This document shows positions 36,477 through 43,556 of a DNA stretch of 64,000 nucleotides, piece after piece (the first letter of the stretch is position 1; each line of letters starts with the position of its first letter). Made by a program: the position numbers and the translations under genes. This stretch comes from UBA1764 sp045642565. Its GTDB lineage: Bacteria > Bacillota > Clostridia > Peptostreptococcales > Anaerovoracaceae. The notes beneath the pieces are model-generated. The model was given only the letters and a program-made list of their open reading frames with translations. It was not told the DNA's origin and ran no database searches. The stretch lies in the NCBI GenBank assembly GCA_045642565.1, contig JAZUJE010000022.1:24673-88672 (forward strand), written 5' to 3'.

Positions 36477-37804
36477 TATTCTTCACTTTCGCCTTTTTCT
36501 CTAAACACAAATTTAATTGACGTGCCGGCAAAACCATATGCGTCTCTAATTTTATTTTCAAGATATCTTGAATAACTGAAATGCATTAATTCCCTATCAT
36601 TAACCTGGAAGCTAAATAGTGGTGGTTTTATACCAATTTGAGTTACATAATATATCTTAAGTCTTTTGCCTTTGTCTGTCGGTGTACTATTCATCATAAC
36701 AGCATCCTGAATTAAGGCATTAAGTTGTCCTGTTGATACACGCATCGCTCTATTTTCAGACACAGCTTTTGCGGTATCAATTACCTGATCTAATCTTTGA
36801 CCTTTTATGGCCGAAGTAAATAAAATCGGAGCATAACTCATGAACGAAAGCTCATTCTCAATCTTCTTAGTCATATCACGCATGGTATTAGTCTCTTTAG
36901 TGACTAAATCCCATTTATTTACAACTGTGATAATACCTTTTCCGGATTCATGAGCTAAACCGGCAATTTTCTTATCCTGCTCAGTTACACCTTCGGTTCC
37001 ATCTATAACCAACAACGCTACATCACAACGCTCGATGGCGGCTATAGCTCTAACAACAGAAAATTTTTCAATATCATCAAAGACCTTACTTCTTCTGCGA
37101 ATTCCGGCAGTATCAATAAGTGTATATTTTGTACCATCCTTCTCAAAAGGAGTGTCTATGCTATCTCTGGTTGTTCCGGCAATATTTGAAACAATTACCC
37201 TATCTTCTCCAACGAGAGCATTAACTATCGAAGATTTCCCAACATTAGGTTTTCCTATGATTGCAATCTTGACATTGTCTTCATCATTTTCTTTATCATA
37301 AATTCCCCATGGAATTTTTTCAAAAATTGCATCAAGAACTTCTCCAAGGCCTGTCATATTAGCTGAAGATATAGCATAAGGGTCGCCAAGTCCAAGCTCA
37401 TACAAATCATAAAAATCATCAGGAAGCTTCATTCCGTCAATTTTATTAGCAACCAGAACTACATCTTTGCCTTTGCGACGAAGTATATCTGCGACCTCAC
37501 GGTCTGCCGTAGTAAGGCCCTCCTTTGCGTCGACCATGAATAAAATTACATCGGCCATGTCCATGGCAATTTCTGCCTGAGCCCTCATTTGTGCAGGAAT
37601 AACTTCCTCGGAATCCGGTTCTATACCGCCTGTATCAATTAAAAGAAAGTTCCTTGATGACCATTCTGCTTCAGCAATAATACGATCACGAGTAACACCC
37701 GGAGTATCTTCAACAATAGAAACTCTTCTTCCGATTATCTTATTAAAAAATGTAGATTTGCCCACATTTGGGCGGCCAACTATAGCCACAATTGGTTTTG
37801 CCAT
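36473..37804 (-). CDS. der: Ribosome assembly GTPase Der (EngA)
   Basis: A 443-residue double GTPase. The first G domain starts VGRPNVGKST (9-18), the second GKPNVGKSS near residue 180, and the KH-like domain is C-terminal with NRELMHFSYSRYLENKIR. Der is needed for 50S subunit maturation. I chose the ATG at 37804, which has GAGGT five bases upstream and gives the standard MAKPIVAIVGRP start; an upstream frame start at 37816 lies over the ribosome binding site. Confidence 0.97.
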   Translation of the reverse strand: MAKPIVAIVGRPNVGKSTFFNKIIGRRVSIVEDTPGVTRDRIIAEAEWSSRNFLLIDTGGIEPDSEEVIPAQMRAQAEIAMDMADVILFMVDAKEGLTTADREVADILRRKGKDVVLVANKIDGMKLPDDFYDLYELGLGDPYAISSANMTGLGEVLDAIFEKIPWGIYDKENDEDNVKIAIIGKPNVGKSSIVNALVGEDRVIVSNIAGTTRDSIDTPFEKDGTKYTLIDTAGIRRRSKVFDDIEKFSVVRAIAAIERCDVALLVIDGTEGVTEQDKKIAGLAHESGKGIITVVNKWDLVTKETNTMRDMTKKIENELSFMSYAPILFTSAIKGQRLDQVIDTAKAVSENRAMRVSTGQLNALIQDAVMMNSTPTDKGKRLKIYYVTQIGIKPPLFSFQVNDRELMHFSYSRYLENKIRDAYGFAGTSIKFVFREKGESEEY

Positions 37805-37845
37805 AATGTACCTCAAATAATAGTATCAACATACTATTTTAACAT

Positions 37846-37873
37846 AAAAAAGAAGGCCTTTCAGCCTTCTTTT
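37846..37873. terminator. Bidirectional-type terminator between der and the CBS-ACT gene
   Basis: A 7-bp GC-containing stem (37851-37857 with 37864-37870) flanked by A-runs and T-runs; on the minus strand it is followed by TTTTTT and ends the CBS-ACT transcript. Confidence 0.8.
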
Positions 37874-37890
37874 CGTCTTTCTTTGATTTT

Positions 37891-38535
37891 CTATTTTACG
37901 GCAGCATCTTTTACAGTAAATCCAAGCTTTGAAAAAGCTTCTGTGACTTCTTTAATACGTCCGTCTTTTGTTGTACGAATTAAAAGTTCTGCCTTGCCCT
38001 CTTGAGTGCACTGTGTAAATACAAAGTGACTGATGTTAATTCCAAGATCACTTGTAACTCCACCCATGCTATAAAGCACGCCAGGAATATTATCTGTATC
38101 TACAATATATCTGTTGCCCTCTTCTCTTCCACCAAGCATAGCGATGAAAGAATCAAGCATATCAGATTCTGTAAGGATTCCCACAACTTTTTCAGCAGCA
38201 ACAACGACAAGCGCATTAATTCTCCTTGACCTCATCTTAATTGCTGCGTCCTCAATATATGTATCAGGAGTGCATGTAACAACATCTTTTGTCATAGCAT
38301 CCTTAACCTTTGTCTTTGCAAGAAGTGCGCCAATTTCAAATACGCTTAATGTTGTAGCACCCGATGGGCTAACTCTTTCAACATCCTTATCAGTAACAAT
38401 ACCAACAAGCTTTGTACCACTAAGTACCGGAACCTTCTTTAATTTATTTTCCTTCATTAAGCCTGTAAGTTCTGTGATACTTGCATTTTCTTGAACTGTA
38501 ATTGGATTTGGTGTCATACGTTCTTTAACAAACAT
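37891..38535 (-). CDS. CBS-domain pair plus ACT domain protein (AcuB-like)
   Basis: A 214-residue cytosolic sensor. Two CBS repeats cover about residues 1-55 and 76-130 (MTPNPITVQENASITE and MTKDVVTCTPDTYIED mark their starts), then an ACT-like domain from about 138 (VDTNIPGVLYSMGGVTSDLG-type beginning). This layout resembles AcuB-type proteins, in which CBS pairs bind adenosyl compounds and ACT domains bind amino acids or other small ligands. No effector enzyme is fused. It is monocistronic, with its own promoter and terminator. Confidence 0.85.
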   Translation of the reverse strand: MFVKERMTPNPITVQENASITELTGLMKENKLKKVPVLSGTKLVGIVTDKDVERVSPSGATTLSVFEIGALLAKTKVKDAMTKDVVTCTPDTYIEDAAIKMRSRRINALVVVAAEKVVGILTESDMLDSFIAMLGGREEGNRYIVDTDNIPGVLYSMGGVTSDLGINISHFVFTQCTQEGKAELLIRTTKDGRIKEVTEAFSKLGFTVKDAAVK

Positions 38536-38571
38536 AACAAACCTCCTTAAACCATAAAATAATATCGACTA

Positions 38572-38598
38572 ATTATACCATAAAATAGCATTTTTCAA
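38572..38598 (-). promoter_or_regulatory. Promoter of the CBS-ACT gene
   Basis: Minus-strand extended -10 TGGTATAAT (hexamer 38572-38577) with TTGAAA 15 bases upstream (38593-38598); the spacing is short but the extended -10 compensates. A GGAGG site precedes the gene start. Confidence 0.6.
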
Positions 38599-38600
38599 CA

Positions 38601-38630
38601 AAAAAATCCGCCGATTTATATCGGCGGATT
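38601..38630 (-). terminator. Terminator of the lipoprotein gene
   Basis: An 11-bp perfect stem (38605-38615 with 38620-38630) followed on the minus strand by a run of seven T, just after the lipoprotein stop. Confidence 0.88.
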
Positions 38631-38643
38631 GTAGATTTTTGCT

Positions 38644-39510
38644 CTACTGTGGGATTTTCTCGAAAATGCAAGTTTTGCAGTTTTCTTCTGTAGCTCCCGT
38701 CCATGCTAATGAATTGTCTTCAGATACTGCGAAGAAGCCTTCTCCATCAGTATAAAGGACCGTTTCTTCGGAAGATCCGTCTGCTGCATAATTTACAACC
38801 TTAGATTCTTCATCACTGTAGTTAAGAAGCCCATCTTCTCCGCGCTGTGCTGTCATTGTCCAAACGCTTTCAGATTCGGCTGAATTAGCCCAGTTAACGG
38901 TAATCAATACTGCACCTTCGAGGGATTTTACAGTTGCCTTTGCTCTTTGGCTTGTAGAATCCATGTATTCTCCGGCAAGAGCCTCATAAAAAGCAGCTTC
39001 TTCAGCATCACTCATGCCAGGCTGTGTCATTGCCTTTAGTTCCTCTACAATAGACTCAAATGTGGAATCTTCCATCTTTGGATCTTGCATATTGAAAACA
39101 TATTGGCCATCAATTGTAGCCCAACGTGCAAGTTTGCAATCTTCAGTACTTACATATTCAACTGTATCTGAAGGGGTTTTGCCATCAAATGCTGTAGTTT
39201 CGCCAACCCAAACGCCTGAAGGATCAGTATCAAAAGCAGGAGTTGCTCTAAATGAGCATTCTATACCATTAACTGTGAATTTGTAATCCGCAATTGTTTC
39301 GCTAATCAAACCATAGAATTCATCTGTTACGCCCATAACCCCTGGGGTGCAAAGCTTCATTCCAATAGCTGCATTTAACTCATCAAGTGAATCATATTCT
39401 ACACAATCCCATGTAGCGTTTGCCATTTGTTCTGTTTCTTTTTTATTACCGCAAGCCACAAAGCTTAAGCATAAAGCTAAACATAAAACTATTATTAAAA
39501 ATCTCTTCAT
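38644..39510 (-). CDS. Lipoprotein of unknown function
   Basis: A 288-residue secreted lipoprotein. The signal peptide ends FVAC (Cys20), and the mature part is rich in Asp, Glu, Thr and Ala, with patterns such as ITVNWANSAESE and ATWDCVEYDSLDELN that suggest a small beta-rich domain. I recognise no family. It has a strong promoter (TTGACA-17-TAATAT), an AGGAGG site and its own terminator, so it is monocistronic and probably well expressed at the surface. Confidence 0.78.
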   Translation of the reverse strand: MKRFLIIVLCLALCLSFVACGNKKETEQMANATWDCVEYDSLDELNAAIGMKLCTPGVMGVTDEFYGLISETIADYKFTVNGIECSFRATPAFDTDPSGVWVGETTAFDGKTPSDTVEYVSTEDCKLARWATIDGQYVFNMQDPKMEDSTFESIVEELKAMTQPGMSDAEEAAFYEALAGEYMDSTSQRAKATVKSLEGAVLITVNWANSAESESVWTMTAQRGEDGLLNYSDEESKVVNYAADGSSEETVLYTDGEGFFAVSEDNSLAWTGATEENCKTCIFEKIPQ

Positions 39511-39558
39511 CTTATCCTCCTAGTATATTCAATTCATATGTATCAAAACGACCTGTAA

Positions 39559-39587
39559 ATATTACTACCAATCACCTTTATTGTCAA
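39559..39587 (-). promoter_or_regulatory. Promoter of the lipoprotein gene
   Basis: Minus-strand TTGACA (39582-39587), a perfect -35, 17 bases from TAATAT (39559-39564), about 49 bases before the start. Confidence 0.75.
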
Positions 39588-39617
39588 TAAACTAAAAAAC
39601 AACTTCTTAATTAAATA

Positions 39618-39626
39618 TGCTATAAT
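39618..39626 (+). promoter_or_regulatory. Extended -10 promoter for the membrane-protein pair
   Basis: TGCTATAAT (hexamer 39621-39626) lies 25 bases before the start at 39652; a convincing -35 is not seen. Confidence 0.6.
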
Positions 39627-39651
39627 TATTTTAAAAGAAGGAGGTTTTTGT

Positions 39652-40302
39652 ATGGATACTTTTTCGGAATATACCAAATCAGCGCTGACAATACTACGCA
39701 ATCCTCAGGCCACCATGCATTGGTATGTAGTACCACTTTTTGTAATGCTTCTCTATTTCATTTCCAAAGAAATCAAAGAGAAAAACTACAAAGTTGTTCT
39801 TGCAGGCTTTGCACTTTGGGGTGTAGATATTTTTAATGAGATTTGGAACTCAATGATTTGCTTTTCAAGTGGTTGGGCTCCTGTATGGGGTACACCTACA
39901 GGGGTTGGAAACACCGCATTTCTTTTAATGATAGGATACAATATAGAAATATCTATGATGTTCCTGATGATGGGAATGATGGCTTGCTATAACCTGCCTA
40001 AAGATCCAAAAACAAAGATATTTGGTATCAATTCACGAATTGTTGTTTCTTGCATATTAACAACAACGGCAGTTTTAGTAGAATGTTTCTTAAATTATTG
40101 TGGACTTCTCACTTGGGAATGGTCATTCTGGCAAAGATCCTGCCCATGGATACTCTGGCTCATAGGCTACCTACCATTCTTCTCAGTTGCATTTTGGGTT
40201 CACGATCAAAAGAATATTAAAAACAGTATTAAAATTGTTGCCGGAATTCTCGGCGTAGATCTTATTTTAATTATCGTTTGTGCATTTTTAGGTTGGATAT
40301 AG
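39652..40302 (+). CDS. Polytopic membrane protein of unknown function
   Basis: A 216-residue protein with about six hydrophobic segments (roughly 25-40, 46-65, 85-112, 128-150, 160-180 and 190-214), several of them rich in Trp and Phe. A run of Met residues (MMFLMMGMMACYNL) marks the third helix. I recognise no family. It has a promoter, a GGAGG site and a 40-residue membrane protein gene 9 bases downstream, the two forming a small operon ended by a terminator. Confidence 0.72.
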   Translation: MDTFSEYTKSALTILRNPQATMHWYVVPLFVMLLYFISKEIKEKNYKVVLAGFALWGVDIFNEIWNSMICFSSGWAPVWGTPTGVGNTAFLLMIGYNIEISMMFLMMGMMACYNLPKDPKTKIFGINSRIVVSCILTTTAVLVECFLNYCGLLTWEWSFWQRSCPWILWLIGYLPFFSVAFWVHDQKNIKNSIKIVAGILGVDLILIIVCAFLGWI

Positions 40303-40311
40303 GAGGAAGCT

Positions 40312-40434
40312 ATGATTAAAGTTATTTCAGGTTTACCACTTATCATTCTGATTGTTGCAGGCATCATTGACTGCACATTAATCTTTTTCGCTTTTAGATC
40401 TTTTATTAAAAATGCAAAAGATGAATCAAAATAA
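40312..40434 (+). CDS. 40-residue single-helix membrane protein
   Basis: Translation from 40312 gives 40 residues: one long hydrophobic helix (about residues 5-28) followed by a short basic then acidic tail ending DESK. AGGAGGAAGCT directly precedes the ATG, an excellent ribosome binding site, and the gene follows the 216-residue membrane protein by 9 bases. Small proteins in this arrangement are often subunits or modulators of the larger membrane partner; that is inference. Confidence 0.65.
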   Translation: MIKVISGLPLIILIVAGIIDCTLIFFAFRSFIKNAKDESK

Positions 40435-40445
40435 ATAGTGGATAT

Positions 40446-40481
40446 AAAAAGGCCCTTCATAATAATGAAGGGCCTTTTTTT
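40446..40481. terminator. Bidirectional terminator between convergent genes
   Basis: A 15-bp stem (40446-40460 with 40465-40479, four-base loop) flanked by A and T runs, so it can end both the plus-strand small-protein transcript and the minus-strand GntP transcript. Confidence 0.88.
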
Positions 40482-40503
40482 AAATTCACATTTTTATATA
40501 TTC

Positions 40504-41799
40504 TTAGAATATTACTCCAAGGGATGCAAGTATTATAGCAATAATTGTTGTGCAAATTGGAATAATTACAGCTGTCATACACATATCAAGATATGCTTCT
40601 TTATGTGAAAGGTTGCAAATTGAAAGTGTTGTAATAACAGCTCCATTGTGAGGAAGTGTATCAAGACCACCAGATGAAAGAGCTGAAATTCTATGGAATA
40701 CAGAAAGAGGAATTCCTGATTCTGCAGACATAGCAGCAAACTTATCAGCCAAAGCTTCAAGTGCAATTCCGAGTCCACCAGAAGATGAACCTGTTGCGCC
40801 TGCAAGTACATTGACTGCTAAAGCTACGCAAATCAGTGGGTTTCCACCAAGTCCAAGCATAGCATCTGTTAAAATGTTAAATCCTACAACAGCTTTAACA
40901 ACGGAACCAAATCCTACAACAGCGGATGTATTAATAATGGAACCAAGTGAACTGATTGCACCTTCATTTATTAATTTAATAAATCCATACTGTTTTGCTT
41001 TACCAAGTGCTGTAACAAGGGAAAGTGCTATGCCGGCTATCAAAGCTAAAATGATTTCATCTGTTACGATAAGAATTACAACAACTGCAATGAGAGGAAG
41101 GAATGCTAAAATAGGATTCATAATCTTCTCATCGCCTGTCTCTGTAACATTATTCTTCCCTTCAAAGCCGATACCCTTCTTAGCATACATATGAGAACGA
41201 TATGTCAACCAAAGAACTCCGGCAACAAGCATAATCAAAGAGCTTATTACACCAAGCACAGGAGCAGCTGTTGAAGTTGTTCCGAAATACTGCATTGGAA
41301 TAAGGTTCTGAATTTGCGGGGTACCAGGAATACCGGTCATAGTAAATGTGAATGCACCGCAAGCAAATGTTCCAGGAATAAGTCTTTCAGTAATATTAGC
41401 TTCTTTGAATACAGAGAGAGCTAATGGATAAATAATGAATATAGCAACAAAGAGTGAAACTCCGCCATAGGTAACAACTGCGCAAGAAAGAACTACAGCA
41501 AGAATAGCTCTTTGTCTTCCAACAACTTTAACGACCCAGTAACCTACGGCTTTTGCAGCTCCGGAAATATCTAAGATTTTACCAAAGATGGCGCCAAGCA
41601 TAAATGTTGGGAACCATGATTTTGTAAAGCCTACAAAACCTTCCATATATGTTGTAGCATATGTGTCAAGTAAATTTAAACCACCACAAAGAGCTACAAG
41701 AAGTGCACATATAGGAGCAGCCCAAATAGGTGAAACTCCCTTATATGATAAGAAAATAAGCAGGGCTAAGCCCAAAAAGATTCCAATTAAACTAACCAA
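40504..41799 (-). CDS. GntP-family permease
   Basis: A 431-residue carrier with about 11-12 hydrophobic segments. It has the GntP-type stretches GGVSLFVAIFIIYPLAL, PGTPQIQNLIP and TGSSSGGLGIALEAL. The family takes up gluconate and other hydroxy acids, and a subgroup next to CoA-transferases takes up short-chain or hydroxy/keto acids. The gene follows the class I CoA-transferase by 50 bases on the same strand, so the substrate is probably a short-chain acid that is then activated by CoA transfer. The exact compound cannot be told. Confidence 0.85.
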   Translation of the reverse strand: MVSLIGIFLGLALLIFLSYKGVSPIWAAPICALLVALCGGLNLLDTYATTYMEGFVGFTKSWFPTFMLGAIFGKILDISGAAKAVGYWVVKVVGRQRAILAVVLSCAVVTYGGVSLFVAIFIIYPLALSVFKEANITERLIPGTFACGAFTFTMTGIPGTPQIQNLIPMQYFGTTSTAAPVLGVISSLIMLVAGVLWLTYRSHMYAKKGIGFEGKNNVTETGDEKIMNPILAFLPLIAVVVILIVTDEIILALIAGIALSLVTALGKAKQYGFIKLINEGAISSLGSIINTSAVVGFGSVVKAVVGFNILTDAMLGLGGNPLICVALAVNVLAGATGSSSGGLGIALEALADKFAAMSAESGIPLSVFHRISALSSGGLDTLPHNGAVITTLSICNLSHKEAYLDMCMTAVIIPICTTIIAIILASLGVIF

Positions 41800-41849
41800 G
41801 TTTCTTCATCCTTTCTACAAAATAAATCTATGTTCTAGGAATAAAATTT

Positions 41850-43403
41850 TTAAGATTTCAGACCCATCTTTTCTTCTCTGAAAATTCTTTCATCCATGAT
41901 TTTTACATCCTTCATAATAGGTGTAAATTCCATCTGGTCAAGAACATCCTTTTGAAGGTCGATACCAGGAGCAATTTCTATTAACTCCATACCTTCTTTT
42001 GTGAGTTTGAATACTGCTCTTTCAGTAATATACATTACCTTTTGACCAACTTCTCTAGCATAGTCAGCAGCAAATGTAATCTGTTCAACAGTCTTTACAA
42101 ACTTCTTGCTTTTGCCTTCTTGGAGGATAGTAAGTTTTCCATCTTTTGCTTCAACCTTAAGTCCTCCAGCAGTAAATGTTCCTACATAGATGCAAGCTTT
42201 AGAGTTTTGTGAAATATTAATAAATCCACCGGCTCCGGCAATCTTAGGACCGAATTTTGAAACGTTTAAGTTTCCGTTTTCATCTGCTTCTGCAAGTCCA
42301 AGATAGCAAACGTCTACTCCGCCACCATCATAGAAATCGAACTGTGCATCCATATTAACTACACAATCAGCATTCCATGTTACACCGAAATCAGCTCCGC
42401 CGCCCGGTACACCGCCGATTGTTCCTGACTCTGTTGTAAGAACCAATCCTTCAAGGCCTTCTTCTGCTGCAACTGTTGCAACACCTTCAGGCATACCTAC
42501 GCCAAGATTTACTACAGCAGATGGAATTAATTCCATAGCAGCTCTTCTTGCGATTACTTTTCTTTCATTCATTGGAAGTGGAGGTACAGATTCAAGTGGA
42601 ACTCTGATTTCACCGCTAAATGCAGGATTATAGAAAGTGCCATTTGTTTGCATGTGTTCTTCATCAGGAGCTACAACTACTGCATCTACAAGGATTCCAG
42701 GCACCTTTACAAATCTATAGTCAAGTGAACCATATTCTACAACTTTGTTTGCCTGAACAATTACCTTACCGCCTGAATTTCTTGCTGCCTGTGCAAGTGC
42801 AAGAGCATCAATTGGCATTCCTTCATGTTCCATTGAGCAGTTACCGTTTGTATCTACGAAAGAAGCTCTAATTACAGCTACATCGATCTTCATTGCTTTA
42901 TAGAAAAGCATCTCTCTGCCGCCGATATTTACGAGTTCTACAAAGTCTTCACCCTTCTCTTTTGTTAACTTGTTAAGCTTACCACCTTCGAGTCTTGGGT
43001 CTACGAAAGTCTTAAGCCCTACCTGAGATACGAGACCTGGGCGACCTGCGGCAATACATCTGTAAAGCTGAGACAACACACCTTGTGGGAAATTGTATGC
43101 ATAAATTTTTTCTTCAAGCGCAAGCTTTTGAAGTCTTGGAACAAGACCCCAGTGTCCTGCAACAACTTTAGATATAAGGCCCTCTTCACCTAAATGGTTT
43201 AATCCGACTGATTTGCCATCCCCAATACCGGCAGAATACATTATAGTCAAATTCTTTGGAGAGCCTGTAGCCAAGTATTCATCTTGCATAACTCTAGAAA
43301 TATGTTCTGCATGCATACTTCCTACAAAACCTGTGAAGGCAACAGTGTCACCATCCTTAATAATGGAATGGATTGCTTCTGCTGCGGTCATAATTTTCAC
43401 CAT
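41850..43403 (-). CDS. Class I acyl-CoA:acetate / 3-ketoacid CoA-transferase
   Basis: A 517-residue single-chain CoA-transferase in which both halves (alpha about 1-250, beta about 285-517) are fused, as in YdiF/propionate CoA-transferase. The catalytic Glu is Glu325 in LTTESGTIGG, followed by GVPGGGADFG. The enzyme swaps CoA between acyl groups, for example acetate, propionate, butyrate or acetoacetate. I chose the ATG at 43403 (AAGGAG 11 bases upstream); a GTG four codons earlier overlaps the ribosome binding site. A promoter (TTGAAC-18-TATAAT) lies upstream and the GntP permease follows. Confidence 0.9.
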   Translation of the reverse strand: MVKIMTAAEAIHSIIKDGDTVAFTGFVGSMHAEHISRVMQDEYLATGSPKNLTIMYSAGIGDGKSVGLNHLGEEGLISKVVAGHWGLVPRLQKLALEEKIYAYNFPQGVLSQLYRCIAAGRPGLVSQVGLKTFVDPRLEGGKLNKLTKEKGEDFVELVNIGGREMLFYKAMKIDVAVIRASFVDTNGNCSMEHEGMPIDALALAQAARNSGGKVIVQANKVVEYGSLDYRFVKVPGILVDAVVVAPDEEHMQTNGTFYNPAFSGEIRVPLESVPPLPMNERKVIARRAAMELIPSAVVNLGVGMPEGVATVAAEEGLEGLVLTTESGTIGGVPGGGADFGVTWNADCVVNMDAQFDFYDGGGVDVCYLGLAEADENGNLNVSKFGPKIAGAGGFINISQNSKACIYVGTFTAGGLKVEAKDGKLTILQEGKSKKFVKTVEQITFAADYAREVGQKVMYITERAVFKLTKEGMELIEIAPGIDLQKDVLDQMEFTPIMKDVKIMDERIFREEKMGLKS

Positions 43404-43451
43404 AATTAGATACACTCCTTTTTATATTTACATTTAAATAACATACAGTTC

Positions 43452-43481
43452 ATTATACCTCTATCATAGGGAGTCGTTCAA
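43452..43481 (-). promoter_or_regulatory. Promoter of the CoA-transferase / GntP operon
   Basis: Minus-strand TTGAAC (43476-43481) is 18 bases from TATAAT (43452-43457), about 49 bases before the start. I see no clear terminator for sbcC in the remainder of this gap. Confidence 0.68.
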
Positions 43482-43556
43482 GGATAGCTTTTGTTTTTAA
43501 GCATTTTTTGCCTATTATGCCAGTTAAAACGGCGTATTTTTGTTGTTTGTTTATTT

